From Druceiella hillmani (Eukaryota; Arthropoda; Insecta; Lepidoptera; Hepialidae): a DNA stretch of 64,000 nucleotides. Positions 37,441 to 50,393 of the stretch are shown piece by piece. Location of the stretch: positions 186,001 to 250,000 of the forward strand of contig JAYKKI010000150.1 in NCBI GenBank assembly GCA_039881145.1, written 5' to 3'. How positions within the stretch are numbered: the first letter of the stretch is position 1; every line of letters starts with the position of its first letter. Made by a program: the position numbers and the translations under genes. The notes below the pieces were generated by a model. That model was not told the origin of the DNA. It made no database searches and saw nothing but the letters and a program-made list of their open reading frames with translations.

Positions 37441-38945
37441 CTAATTGGTTTTCACACTTAACGTTTGGGAAACACGAATTTTAAAACACACACAATACAG
37501 AACGCATGGTGTCCTCAACATGCACGTTGTATACTTTTCTTCCGGAATAACACGTCCGTCTTCACAAACTGACGAATATCAACTGACTGCCGCTCGCTCG
37601 GCACAGCTCGTTGATTACCCCCAATTGTTACGTAACGCGTAAACATGTTTGTGACAGGTTGCGCTCGCAGCGGTTAGACCATTATTTTCAAACACTAATT
37701 GGTTTTCACACTTGATGTTTTGATAATACGAATTTTAAAACACACACAATTCCGAATGCACTAATTGGTTTTCACACTTGAGGTTTTGATAATACGAATT
37801 TTAAAACACACACAATTCAGAATGCACGGTGTCCTCAACATGCAAGTGGTATACATTTCTTCCGGTATAACACGTCCAACTTCACAAACTGACAAAAATC
37901 AGCAACTGCCGAGCGCTTCGCGCTGCTTGTTTGTTACTTCCAATTGTTACGTAACGCGTAAACATGTTTGTGACAGGTTGCGCTCGCAGCGGTTTTATCG
38001 TTATTTTCAAACACTAATTGGTTTTCACACTTGATGTTTTGATAATACAAATTTTAAAACACACACAATTCAGAATGCAATAATTGGTTTTCACACTTGA
38101 GGTTTTGATAATACGAATTTTAAAACACACACAATTCAGAATGCACGGTGTCCTCAACATGCAAGTGGTATACATTTCCTCCGGTATAACACGTCCAACT
38201 TCACAAACTGACGAAAATCAGCAACTGCCGCGCGCTTCGCGCTGCTTGTTTGTTACTTCCAATTGTTACGTAACGCGTAAACATGTTTGTGACAGGTTGC
38301 GCTCGCAGCGGTTGAGCCATTATTTTCAAACACTAATTGGTTTTCACATTTGATGTTTTGATAATACGAATTTTAAAACACACACAATTCAGAATGCACT
38401 AATTCGTTTTCACCCTTAACGTTTGGGAAACACGAATTTTAAAACACACACAATACAGAACGCACGGTGTCCTCAACATGCACATGTTATACTTTTCTCA
38501 CGGAATAACATGTCCATATTCACAAACTGACGAATATCGACAACTGCCGCGCGCTTCGCACTGCTTGTTGGTGACTTCCAATTGCCACGTGACGAGTAAT
38601 CAAAGAATGGAACAATATATATGAACACTTATTAGTTTTCACACTTAACGTTTCGAAAACTCGATTTTTAAAACACACACAATACAGAACGCACGGTGTC
38701 CTCAACATGCACGTGGTATACTTTTCTTCCGGAATAACACGTCCGTCTTCACAAACTGACGAATATCAACTGACTGCCGCTCGCTCAGCACAGCTCGTTG
38801 ATTACCCCCAATTGTTACGTAACGCGTAAACATGTTTGTGACAGGTTGCGCTCGCAGCGGTTTTACCATTATTTTCAAACACTAATTGGTTTTCACACTT
38901 ATTGTTTTGATAATACGAATTTTAAAACACACAATTCGTAATGCA
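37441..38945 (+). repeat. 1505-bp block, copy 2 (start of a second 3214-bp repeat)
   Basis: Order: B-leader/C-body 37441-37694, S, A 37761-38013, S, A 38080-38332, S, B 38399-38627, C 38628-38881, S 38882-38945. It matches 34227-35731 at offset 3214 with the same markers. One swapped marker is AATTCCGAATGCA: in copy 1 it lies in the A leader near 34602, here in the preceding S near 37750. The 3214-bp register continues to about 39.3 kb, then regular 930-bp HORs take over. Confidence 0.92.
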
Positions 38946-40805
38946 CTAATTGGTTTTCACACTTGATGTTTTGATAATACGAATTTTAAAACACACACAA
39001 TTCAGAATGCACGGTGTCCTCAACATGCAAGTGGTATACATTTGTTTCGGTATAACACGTCCAACTTCACAAACTGACGAAAATCAGCAACTGCCGAGCG
39101 CTTCGCGCTGCTTGTTTGTTATTTCCAATTGTTACGTAACGCGTAAACATGTTTGTGACAGGTTGCGCTCGCAGCGGTTTTACCATTATTTTCAAACACT
39201 AATTGGTTTTCACACTTATTGTTTTGATAATACGAATTTTAAAACACACAATTCATAATGCACTAATTGGTTTTCACACTTGATGTTTTGATAATACGAA
39301 TTTTAAAACACACACAATTTAGAATGCACTAATTGGTTTTCACACTTAACGTTTGGGAAACACGAATTTTAAAACACACACAATACAGAACGCACGGTGT
39401 CCTCAACATGCACATGTTATACTTTTCTCACGGAATAACATGTCCATATTCACAAACTGACGAATATCGACAACTGCCGCGCGCTTCGCACTGCTTGTTG
39501 GTGACTTCCAATTGCCACGTGACGAGTAATCAACGAATGGAACAATATATATGAACACTTATTAGTTTTCACACTTAACGTTTCGAAAACTCGATTTTTA
39601 AAACACACACAATACAGAACGCACGGTGTCCTCAACATGCACGTGGTATACTTTTCTTCCGGAATAACACGTCCGTCTTCACAAACTGACGAATATCAAC
39701 TGACTGCCGCTCGCTCAGCACAGCTCGTTGATTACCCCCAATTGTTACGTAACGCGTAAACATGTTTGTGACAGGTTGCGCTCGCAGCGGTTTTACCATT
39801 ATTTTCAAACACTAATTGGTTTTCACACTTATTGTTTTGATAATACGAATTTTAAAACACACAATTCGTAATGCACTAATTGGTTTTCACACTTGATGTT
39901 TTGATAATACGAATTTTAAAACACACACAATTCAGAATGCACGGTGTCCTCAACATGCAAGTGGTATACATTTGTTCCGGTATAACACGTCCAACTTCAC
40001 AAACTGACGAAAATCAGCAACTGCCGAGCGCTTCGCGCTGCTTGTTTGTTACTTCCAATTGTTACGTAACGCGTAAACATGTTTGTGACAGGTTGCGCTC
40101 GCAGCGGTTTTACCATTATTTTCAAACACTAATTGGTTTTCACACTTATTGTTTTGATAATACAAATTTTAAAACACACAATTCATAATGCACTAATTGG
40201 TTTTCACACTTGATGTTTTGATAATACGAATTTTAAAACACACACAATTTAGAATGCACTAATTGGTTTTCACACTTAACGTTTGGGAAACACGAATTTT
40301 AAAACACACACAATACAGAACGCACGGTGTCCTCAACATGCACATGTTATACTTTTCTCACGGAATAACATGTCCATATTCACAAACTGACGAATATCGA
40401 CAACTACCGCGCGCTTCGCACTGCTTGTTGGTGACTTCCAATTGCCACGTGACGAGTAATCAACGAATGGAACAATATATTTGAACACTTATTAGTTTTC
40501 ACACTTAACGTTTGGAAAACTCGATTTTTAAAACACACACAATACAGAACGCACGGTGTCCTCAACATGCACGTGGTATACTTTTCTTCCAGAATAACAC
40601 GTCCGTCTTCACATACTGACGAATATCAACTGACTGCCGCTCGCTCGGCACAGCTCGTTGATTACCCCCAATTGTTACGTAACACGTAAACATGTTTGTG
40701 ACAGGTTGCGCTCGCAGCGGTTTTACCATTATTTTCAAACACTAATTGGTTTTCACACTTATTGTTTTGATAATACGAATTTTAAAACACACAATTCATA
40801 ATGCA
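38946..40805 (+). repeat. Two 930-bp higher-order repeats
   Basis: Copies 38946-39875 and 39876-40805, each A-S-S-B-C-S with a 64-bp final S. Both use an A leader with GATGTTTTG rather than GAGGTTTTG, and TTTGTTCCGG or TTTGTTTCGG in the A body. The first copy has GTTTCGAAAACTCG in its C leader and ends TTCGTAATGCA. The second C has TTCCAGAATAAC, TTCACATACTGAC and GTAACACGTAAAC, three markers that recur at 46.1, 53.1 and 59.8 kb. Confidence 0.93.
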
Positions 40806-42054
40806 CTAATTGGTTTTCACACTTGATGTTTTGATAATACGAATTTTAAAACACACACAATTCAGAATGCACAGTGTCCTCAACATGCAAGTGGTATACA
40901 TTTGTTCCGGTATAACACGTCCAACTTCACAAACTGACGAAAATCAGCAACTGCCGAGCGCTTCGCGCTGCTTGTTTGTTACTTCCAATTGTTACGTAAC
41001 GCGTAAACATGTTTGTGACAGGTTGCGCTCGCAGCGGTTTTACCATTATTTTCAAACACTAATTGGTTTTCACACTTATTGTTTTGATAATACGAATTCT
41101 AAAACACACAATTCATAATGCACTAATTGGTTTTCACACTTGATGTTTTGATAATACGAATTTTAAAACACACAATTTAGAATGCACTAATTGGTTTTCA
41201 CACCTAACGTTTGGGAAACACGAATTTAAAAACACACACAATACAGAACGCACGGTGTCCTCAACATGCACATGTTATACTTTTCTCACGGAATAACATG
41301 TCCATATTCACAAACTGACGAATATCGACAACTGCCGCGCGCTTCGCACTGCTTGTTGGTGACTTCCAATTGCCACGTGACGAGTAATCAACGAATGGAA
41401 CAATATATTTGAACACTTATTAGTTTTCACACTTAACGTTTGGAAAACTCGATTTTTAAAACACACACAATACAGAACGCACGGTGTCCTCAACATGCAC
41501 GTGGTATACTTTTCTTCCGGAATAACACGTCCGTCTTCACAAACTGACGAATATCAACTGACTGCCGCTCGCTCGGCACAGCTCGTTGATTACCCCCAAT
41601 TGTTACGTAACGCGTAAACATGTTTGTGACAGGTTGCGCTCGCAGCGGTTGGACCATTATTTTCAAACACTAATTGGTTTTCACACTTGATGTTTTGATA
41701 ATACGAATTTTAAAACACACACAATTCAGAATGCACTATTTGGTTTTCACACTTGAGGTTTTGATAATACGAATTTTAAAACACACACAATTCAGAATGC
41801 ACGGTGTCCTCAACATGCAAGTGGTATACATTTCTTCCCGTATAACACGTCCAACTTCACAAACTGACGAAAATCAGCAACTGCCGAGCGCTTCGCGCTG
41901 CTTGTTTGTTACTTCCAATTGTTACGTAACGCGTAAACATGTTTGTGACAGGTTGCGCTCGCAGCGGTTTTACCATTATTTTCAAACACTAATTGGTTTT
42001 CACATTTGATGTTTTGATAATACGAATTTTAAAACACACACAATTCAGAACGCA
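40806..42054 (+). repeat. 930-bp higher-order repeat plus A-S pair
   Basis: Order: A 40806-41058, S 41059-41122, S 41123-41186 (64 bp), B 41187-41415, C 41416-41669, S 41670-41735, A 41736-41988, S 41989-42054. Markers are GCACAGTGTCC in the first A, CACACCTAACG and GAATTTAAAAAC in the B leader, CTATTTGGTT and TTCCCGTATAAC in the second A. The same segment recurs at 53333-54581 (offset 12527) and 60010-61258. Confidence 0.92.
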
Positions 42055-43559
42055 CTAATTGGTTTTCACACTTAACGTTTGGGAAACACGAATTTTAAAA
42101 CACACACAATACAGAACGCATGGTGTCCTCAACATGCACGTTGTATACTTTTCTTCCGGAATAACACGTCCGTCTTCACAAACTGACGAATATCAACTGA
42201 CTGCCGCTCGCTCGGCACAGCTCGTTGATTACCCCCAATTGTTACGTAACGCGTAAACATGTTTGTGACAGGTTGCGCTCGCAGCGGTTAGACCATTATT
42301 TTCAAACACTAATTGGTTTTCACACTTGATGTTTTGATAATACGAATTTTAAAACACACACAATTCAGAATGCACTAATTGGTTTTCACACTTGAGGTTT
42401 TGATAATACGAATTTTAAAACACACACAATTCAGAATGCACGGTGTCCTCAACATGCAAGTGGTATACATTTCTTCCGGTATAACACGTCCAACTTCACA
42501 AACTGACAAAAATCAGCAACTGCCGAGCGCTTCGCGCTGCTTGTTTGTTACTTCCAATTGTTACGTAACGCGTAAACATGTTTGTGACAGGTTGCGCTCG
42601 CAGCGGTTTTATCGTTATTTTCAAACACTAATTGGTTTTCACACTTGATGTTTTGATAATACAAATTTTAAAACACACACAATTCAGAATGCAATAATTG
42701 GTTTTCACACTTGAGGTTTTGATAATACGAATTTTAAAACACACACAATTCAGAATGCACGGTGTCCTCAACATGCAAGTGGTATACATTTCCTCCGGTA
42801 TAACACGTCCAACTTCACAAACTGACGAAAATCAGCAACTGCCGCGCGCTTCGCGCTGCTTGTTTGTTACTTCCAATTGTTACGTAACGCGTAAACATGT
42901 TTGTGACAGGTTGCGCTCGCAGCGGTTGAGCCATTATTTTCAAACACTAATTGGTTTTCACATTTGATGTTTTGATAATACGAATTTTAAAACACACACA
43001 ATTCAGAATGCACTAATTCGTTTTCACCCTTAACGTTTGGGAAACACGAATTTTAAAACACACACAATACAGAACGCACGGTGTCCTCAACATGCACATG
43101 TTATACTTTTCTCACGGAATAACATGTCCATATTCACAAACTGACGAATATCGACAACTGCCGCGCGCTTCGCACTGCTTGTTGGTGACTTCCAATTGCC
43201 ACGTGACGAGTAATCAAAGAATGGAACAATATATATGAACACTTATTAGTTTTCACACTTAACGTTTCGAAAACTCGATTTTTAAAACACACACAATACA
43301 GAACGCACGGTGTCCTCAACATGCACGTGGTATACTTTTCTTCCGGAATAACACGTCCGTCTTCACAAACTGACGAATATCAACTGACTGCCGCTCGCTC
43401 AGCACAGCTCGTTGATTACCCCCAATTGTTACGTAACGCGTAAACATGTTTGTGACAGGTTGCGCTCGCAGCGGTTTTACCATTATTTTCAAACACTAAT
43501 TGGTTTTCACACTTATTGTTTTGATAATACGAATTTTAAAACACACAATTCGTAATGCA
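42055..43559 (+). repeat. 1505-bp block, copy 3
   Basis: Same nine-monomer order as 37441-38945, at offset 4614: B-leader/C-body 42055-42308, S, A 42375-42627, S, A 42694-42946, S, B 43013-43241, C 43242-43495, S 43496-43559. It shares CGCATGGTGTCC, CACGTTGTATAC, TTTTATCGTTATT, GCAATAATTGG and TTCGTTTTCACCC. Confidence 0.92.
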
Positions 43560-46349
43560 CTAATTGGTTTTCACACTTGATGTTTTGATAATACGAATTT
43601 TAAAACACACACAATTCAGAATGCACGGTGTCCTCAACATGCAAGTGGTATACATTTGTTCCGGTATAACACGTCCAACTTCACAAACTGACGAAAATCA
43701 GCAACTGCCGAGCGCTTCGCGCTGCTTGTTTGTTACTTCCAATTGTTACGTAACGCGTAAACATGTTTGTGACAGGTTGCGCTCGCAGCGGTTTTACCAT
43801 TATTTTCAAACACTAATTGGTTTTCACACTTATTGTTTTGATAATACGAATTTTAAAACACACAATTCATAATGCACTAATTGGTTTTCACACTTGATGT
43901 TTTGATAATACGAATTATAAAACACACACAATTTAGAATGCAATAATTGGTTTTCACACTTAACGTTTGGGAAACACGAATTTTAAAACACACACAATAC
44001 AGAACGCACGGTGTCCTCAACATGGACATGTTATACTTTTCTCACGGAATAACATGTCCATATTCACAAATTGACGAATATCGACAACTACCGCGCGCTT
44101 CGCACTGCTTGTTGGTGACTTCCAATTGCCACGTGACGAGTAATCAACGAATGGAACAATATATTTGAACACTTATTAGTTTTCACACTTAACGTTTGGA
44201 AAACTCGATTTTTAAAACACACACAATACAGAACGCACGGTGTCCTCAACATGCACGTGGTATACTTTTCTTCCGGAATAACACGTCCGTCTTCACAAAC
44301 TGACGAATATCAACTGACTGCCGCTCGCTCGGCACAGCTCGTTGATTACCCCCAATTGTTACGTAACGCGTAAACATGTTTGTGACAGGTTGCGCTCGCA
44401 GCGGTTTTACCATTATTTTCTAACACTAATTGGTTTTCACACATGATGTTTTGATAATACGAATTTTAAAACACACAATCCATAATGCACTAATTGGTTT
44501 TCACACTTGATGTTTTGATAATACGAATTTGAAAACACACACAATTCAGAATGCACGGTGTCCTCAACATGCAAGTGGTATACATTTCTTCCGGTATAAC
44601 ACGTCCAACTTCAGAAACTGACGAAAATCAGCAACTGCCGAGCGCTTCGCGCTGCTTGTTTGTTACTTCCAATTATTACGTAACGCGTAAACATGTTTGT
44701 GACAGGTTGCGCTCGCAGCGGTTGGACCATTATTTTCAAACACTAATTGGTTTTCACACTTATTGTTTACATAATACGAATTTTAAAACACACAATTCAT
44801 AATGCACTAATTGGTTTTCACACTTGATGTTTTGATAATACGAATTTTAAAACACACACAATTTAGAATGCACTAATTGGTTTTAACACTTAACGTTTGG
44901 GAAACACGAATTTTAAAACACACACAATAGAGAACGCACGGTGTCCTCAACATGCACATGTTATACTTTTCTCACGGAATAACATGTCCATATTCACAAA
45001 CTGACGAATATCGACAACTGCCGCGCGCTTCGCACTGCTTGTTGGTGACTTCCAATTGCCACGTGACGAGTAATCAACGAATGGAACAATATATATGAAC
45101 ACTTATTAGTTTTCACACTTAACGTTTCGAAAACTCGATTTTTAAAACACACACAATACAGAACGCACGGTGTCCTCAACATGCACGTGGTATACTTTTC
45201 TTCCGGAATAACACGTCCGTCTTCACAAACTGACGAATATCAACTGACTGCCGCTCGCTCAGCACAGCTCGTTGATTACCCCCAATTGTTACGTAACGCG
45301 TAAACATGTTTGTGACAGGTTGCGCTCGCAGCGGTTTTACCATTATTTTCAAACACTAATTGGTTTTCACACTTATTGTTTTGATAATACGAATTTTAAA
45401 ACACACAATTCGTAATGCACTAATTGGTTTTCACACTTGATGTTTTGATAATACGAATTTTAAAACACACACAATTCAGAATGCACGGTGTCCTCAACAT
45501 GCAAGTGGTATACATTTGTTCCGGTATAACACGTCCAACTTCACAAACTGACGAAAATCAGCAACTGCCGAGCGCTTCGCGCTGCTTGTTTGTTACTTCC
45601 AATTGTTACGTAACGCGTAAACATGTTTGTGACAGGTTGCGCTCGCAGCGGTTTTACCATTATTTTCAAACACTAATTGGTTTTCACACTTATTGTTTTG
45701 ATAATACGAATTTTAAAACACACAATTCATAATGCACTAATTGGTTTTCACACTTGATGTTTTGATAATACGAATTTTAAAACACACACAATTTAGAATG
45801 CACTAATTGGTTTTCACACTTAACGTTTGGGAAACACGAATTTTAAAACACACACAATACAGAACGCACGGTGTCCTCAACATGCACATGTTATACTTTT
45901 CTCACGGAATAACATGTCCATATTCACAAACTGACGAATATCGACAACTACCGCGCGCTTCGCACTGCTTGTTGGTGACTTCCAATTGCCACGTGACGAG
46001 TAATCAACGAATGGAACAATATATTTGAACACTTATTAGTTTTCACACTTAACGTTTGGAAAACTCGATTTTTAAAACACACACAATACAGAACGCACGG
46101 TGTCCTCAACATGCACGTGGTATACTTTTCTTCCAGAATAACACGTCCGTCTTCACATACTGACGAATATCAACTGACTGCCGCTCGCTCGGCACAGCTC
46201 GTTGATTACCCCCAATTGTTACGTAACACGTAAACATGTTTGTGACAGGTTGCGCTCGCAGCGGTTTTACCATTATTTTCAAACACTAATTGGTTTTCAC
46301 ACTTATTGTTTTGATAATACGAATTTTAAAACACACAATTCATAATGCA
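43560..46349 (+). repeat. Three 930-bp higher-order repeats
   Basis: Copies 43560-44489, 44490-45419 and 45420-46349. The middle copy is the most diverged: its A has GAATTTGAAAACAC, CTTCAGAAACTGAC and CCAATTATTACG, followed by an S with GTTTACATAATAC. The third copy matches 39876-40805 at offset 5544, including TTCCAGAATAAC and GTAACACGTAAAC in its C. Confidence 0.92.
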
Positions 46350-47440
46350 CTAATTGGTTTTCACACTTGATGTTTTGATAATACGAATTTTAAAACACAC
46401 ACAATTCAGAATGCACAGTGTCCTCAACATGCAAGTGGTATACATTTGTTCCGGTATAACACGTCCAACTTCACAAACTGACGAAAATCAGCAACTGCCG
46501 AGCGCTTCGCGCTGCTTGTTTGTTACTTCCAATTGTTACGTAACGCGTAAACATGTTTGTGACAGGTTGCGCTCGCAGCGGTTTTACCATTATTTTCAAA
46601 CACTAATTGGTTTTCACACTTATTGTTTTGATAATACGAATTTTAAAACACACAATTCATAATGCACTAATTGGTTTTCACACTTAACGTTATGAAAACA
46701 CGAATTTTAAAATACACACAATACAGAACGCACGGTGTCCTCAACATGCACTTGTTATACTTTTTTTACGGAATAACATGTCCATATTCACAAACTGACG
46801 AATATCGACAACTGCCGCGCGCTTCGCACTGCTTGTTGGTGACTTCCAATTGCCACGTGACGAGTAAACAACGAATGGAACAATATTGTTGAACACTTAT
46901 TAGTTTTCACACTTAACGTTTAGAAAACACGAATTTTAAAACACACAATACAGAACGCACGGTGTCCTCAACATGCACGTAATATACTTTTCTCACGGAA
47001 TAACACGTCCATATTCACAAACTGACGAATATCGACAACTGCCGCGCGCTTCGCACTGCTTGTTGGTGACTTCCAATTGCCACGTGACGAGTAAACAACG
47101 AATGGAACAATATATTTGAACACTTATTAGTTTTCACACTTAACGTTTGGAAAACTCGATTTTTAAAACACACACAATACAGAACGCACGGTGTCCTCAA
47201 CATGCACGTAGTACACTTTTCTTCCTGAATAACACGTCCGTCTTCACAAACTGACGAATATCAAATGACTGCCGCTCGCTCGGCACAGCTCGTTGATTAC
47301 CCCCAATTGTTACGTAACGCGTAAACATGTTTGTGACAGGTTGCGCTCGCAGCGGTTTTACCATTATTTTCAAACACTAATTGGTTTTCACACTTATTGT
47401 TTTGATAATACGAATTTTAAAACACACAATTCGTAATGCA
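46350..47440 (+). repeat. 1091-bp unit A-S-B-B'-C-S
   Basis: Order: A 46350-46602, S 46603-46666 (64 bp), B 46667-46895, B' 46896-47122, C 47123-47376, S 47377-47440. The B has the GTTATGAAAACACG leader, TACTTTTTTTACGG at the dyad and the TATTGTTGAACA end. The C has GTAGTACACTTTTCTTCCTG and ATCAAATGAC. The first part matches 40806-41122 (GCACAGTGTCC); the second is the join to the B-B' register. Confidence 0.9.
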
Positions 47441-50393
47441 CTAATTGGTTTTCACACTTGATGTTTTGATAATACGAATTTTAAAACACACACAATTCAG
47501 AATGCACGGTGTCCTCAACATGCAAGAGGTATACATTTCTTCCCGTATAACACGTCCAACTTCACAAACTGACGAAAATCAGCAACTGCTGAGCGCTTCG
47601 CGCTGCTTGTTTGTTACTTCCAATTGTTACGTAACGCGTAAACATGTTTGTGACAGGTTGCGCTCGCAGCGGTTTTACCATTATTTTCAAACACTAATTG
47701 GTTTTCACATTTGATGTTTTGATAATACGAATTTTAAAACACACACAATTCAGAATGCACTAATTGGTTTTCACACTTAACGTTATGAAAACACGAATTT
47801 TAAAATACACACAATACAGAACGCACGTTGTCCTCAACATGCACTTGTTATACTTTTTTTACGGAATAACATGTCCATATTCACAAACTGACGAATATCG
47901 ACAACTGCCGCGCGCTTCGCACTGCTTGTTGGTGACTTCCAATTGCCACGTGACGAGTAAACAACGAATGGAACAATATTGTTGAACACTTATTAGTTTT
48001 CACACTTAACGTTTAGAAAACACGAATTTTAAAACACACAATACAGAACGCACGGTGTCCTCCACATGCACGTAATATACTTTTCTCACGGAATAACACG
48101 TCCATATTCACAAACTGACGAATATCGACAACTGCCGCGCGCTTCGCACTGCTTGTTGGTGACTTCCAATTGCCACGTGACGAGTAAACAACGAATGGAA
48201 CAATATATTTGAACACTTATTAGTTTTCACACTTAACGTTTGGAAAACTCGATTTTTAAAACACACACAATACAGAACGCACGGTGTCCTCAACATGCAC
48301 GTGGTACACTTTTCTTCCGGAATAACACGTCCGTCTTCACAAACTGACGAATATCAACTGACTGCCGCTCGCTCGGCACAGCTCGTTGATTACCCCCAAT
48401 TGTTACGTAACGCGTAAACATGTTTGTGACAGGTTGCGCTCGCAGCGGTTTTACCATTATTTTCATACACTAATTGGTTTTCACACATGATGTTTTGATA
48501 ATACGAATTTTAAAACACACAATCCATAATGCACTAATTGGTTTTCACACTTGATGTTTTGATAATACGAATTTTAAAACACACACAATTCAGAATGCAC
48601 GGTGTCCTCAACATGCAAGTGGTATACATTTCTTCCGGTATAACACGTCCAACTTCACAAACTGACGAAAATCAGCAACTGCCGAGCGCTTCGCGCTGCT
48701 TGTTTGTTACTTCCAATTGTTACGTAACGCGTAAACATGTTTGTGACAGGTTGCGCTCGCAGCGGTTTTACCATTATTTTCAAACACTAATTGGTTTTCA
48801 CACTTATTGTTTTGATAATACGAATTCTAAACCACACAATTCATAAGGCACTAATTGGTTTTCATACTTGATGTTTTGATAATACGAATTTTAAAACAGA
48901 CACAATTTAGAATGCACTAATTGGTTTTCACACTTAACGTTTGGGAAACACGAATTTTAAAACACACACAATACAGAACGCACGGTGTCCTCAACATGCA
49001 CATGTTATACTTTTCTCACGGAATAACATGTCCATATTCACAAACTGACGAATATCGACAACTGCCGCGCGCTTCGCACTGCTTGTTGGTGACTTCCAAT
49101 TGCCACGTGACGAGTAATCAACGAATGGAACAATATATATGAACACTTATTAGTTTTCACACTTAACGTTTCGAAAACTCGATTTTTAAAACACACACAA
49201 TACAGAACGCACGGTGTCCTCAACATGCACGTGGTATACTTTTCTTCCGGAATAACACGTCCGTCTTCACAAACTGACGAATATCAACTGACTGCCGCTC
49301 GCTCAGCACAGCTCGTTGATTACCCCCAATTGTTACGTAACGCGTAAACATGTTTGTGACAGGTTGCGCTCGCAGCGGTTTTACCATTATTTTCAAACAC
49401 TAATTGGTTTTCACACTTATTGTTTTGATAATACGAATTTTAAAACACACAATTCGTAATGCACTAATTGGTTTTCACACTTGATGTTTTGATAATACGA
49501 ATTTTAAAACACACACAATTCAGAATGCACGGTGTCCTCAACATGCAAGTGGTATACATTTGTTCCGGTATAACACGTCCAACTTCACAAACTGACGAAA
49601 ATCAGCAACTGCCGAGCGCTTCGCGCTGCTTGTTTGTTACTTCCAATTGTTACGTAACGCGTAAACATGTTTGTGACAGGTTGCGCTCGCAGCGGTTTTA
49701 CCATTATTTTCAAACACTAATTGGTTTTCACACTTATTGTTTTGATAATACGAATTTTAAACCACACAATTCATAAGGCACTAATTGGTTTTCATACTTG
49801 ATGTTTTGATAATACGAATTTTAAAACAGACACAATTTAGAATGCACTAATTGGTTTTCACACTTAACGTTTGGGAAACACGAATTTTAAAACACACACA
49901 ATACAGAACGCACGGTGTCCTCAACATGCACATGGTATACTTTTCTTACGGAATAACATGTCCATATTCACAAACTGACGAATATCGACAACTGCCGCGC
50001 GCTTCGCACTGCTTGTTGGTGACTTTCAATTGCCACGTGACGAGTAAACAACGAATGGAACAATATATTTGAACACTTATTAGTTTTCACACTTAACGTT
50101 TGGAAAACTCGATTTTTAAAACACACACAATACAGAACGCACGGTGTCCTCAACATGCACGTAGTACACTTTTCTTCCTGAATAACACGTCCGTCTTCAC
50201 AAACTGACGAATATCAAATGACTGCCGCTCGCTCGGCACAGCTCGTTGATTACCCCCAATTGTTACGTAACGCGTAAACATGTTTGTGACAGGTTGCGCT
50301 CGCAGCGGTTTTACCATTATTTTCAAACACTAATTGGTTTTCACACTTATTGTTTTGATAATACGAATTTTAAAACACACAATTCGTAATGCA
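47441..50393 (+). repeat. 2953-bp super-repeat, copy 1 (1093 + 930 + 930)
   Basis: Order: A 47441-47693, S, B 47760-47988, B' 47989-48215, C 48216-48469, S (to 48533); A 48534-48786, S, S, B 48917-49145, C 49146-49399, S (to 49463); A 49464-49716, S, S, B 49847-50075, C 50076-50329, S (to 50393). Markers: CTGCTGAGCGC in the first A, TCATACACTAATTGG at the end of the 48216 C, AAACCACACAATTCATAAGG and AAACAGACACAA in S, GTGACTTTCAATTG in the 49847 B. Confidence 0.92.
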
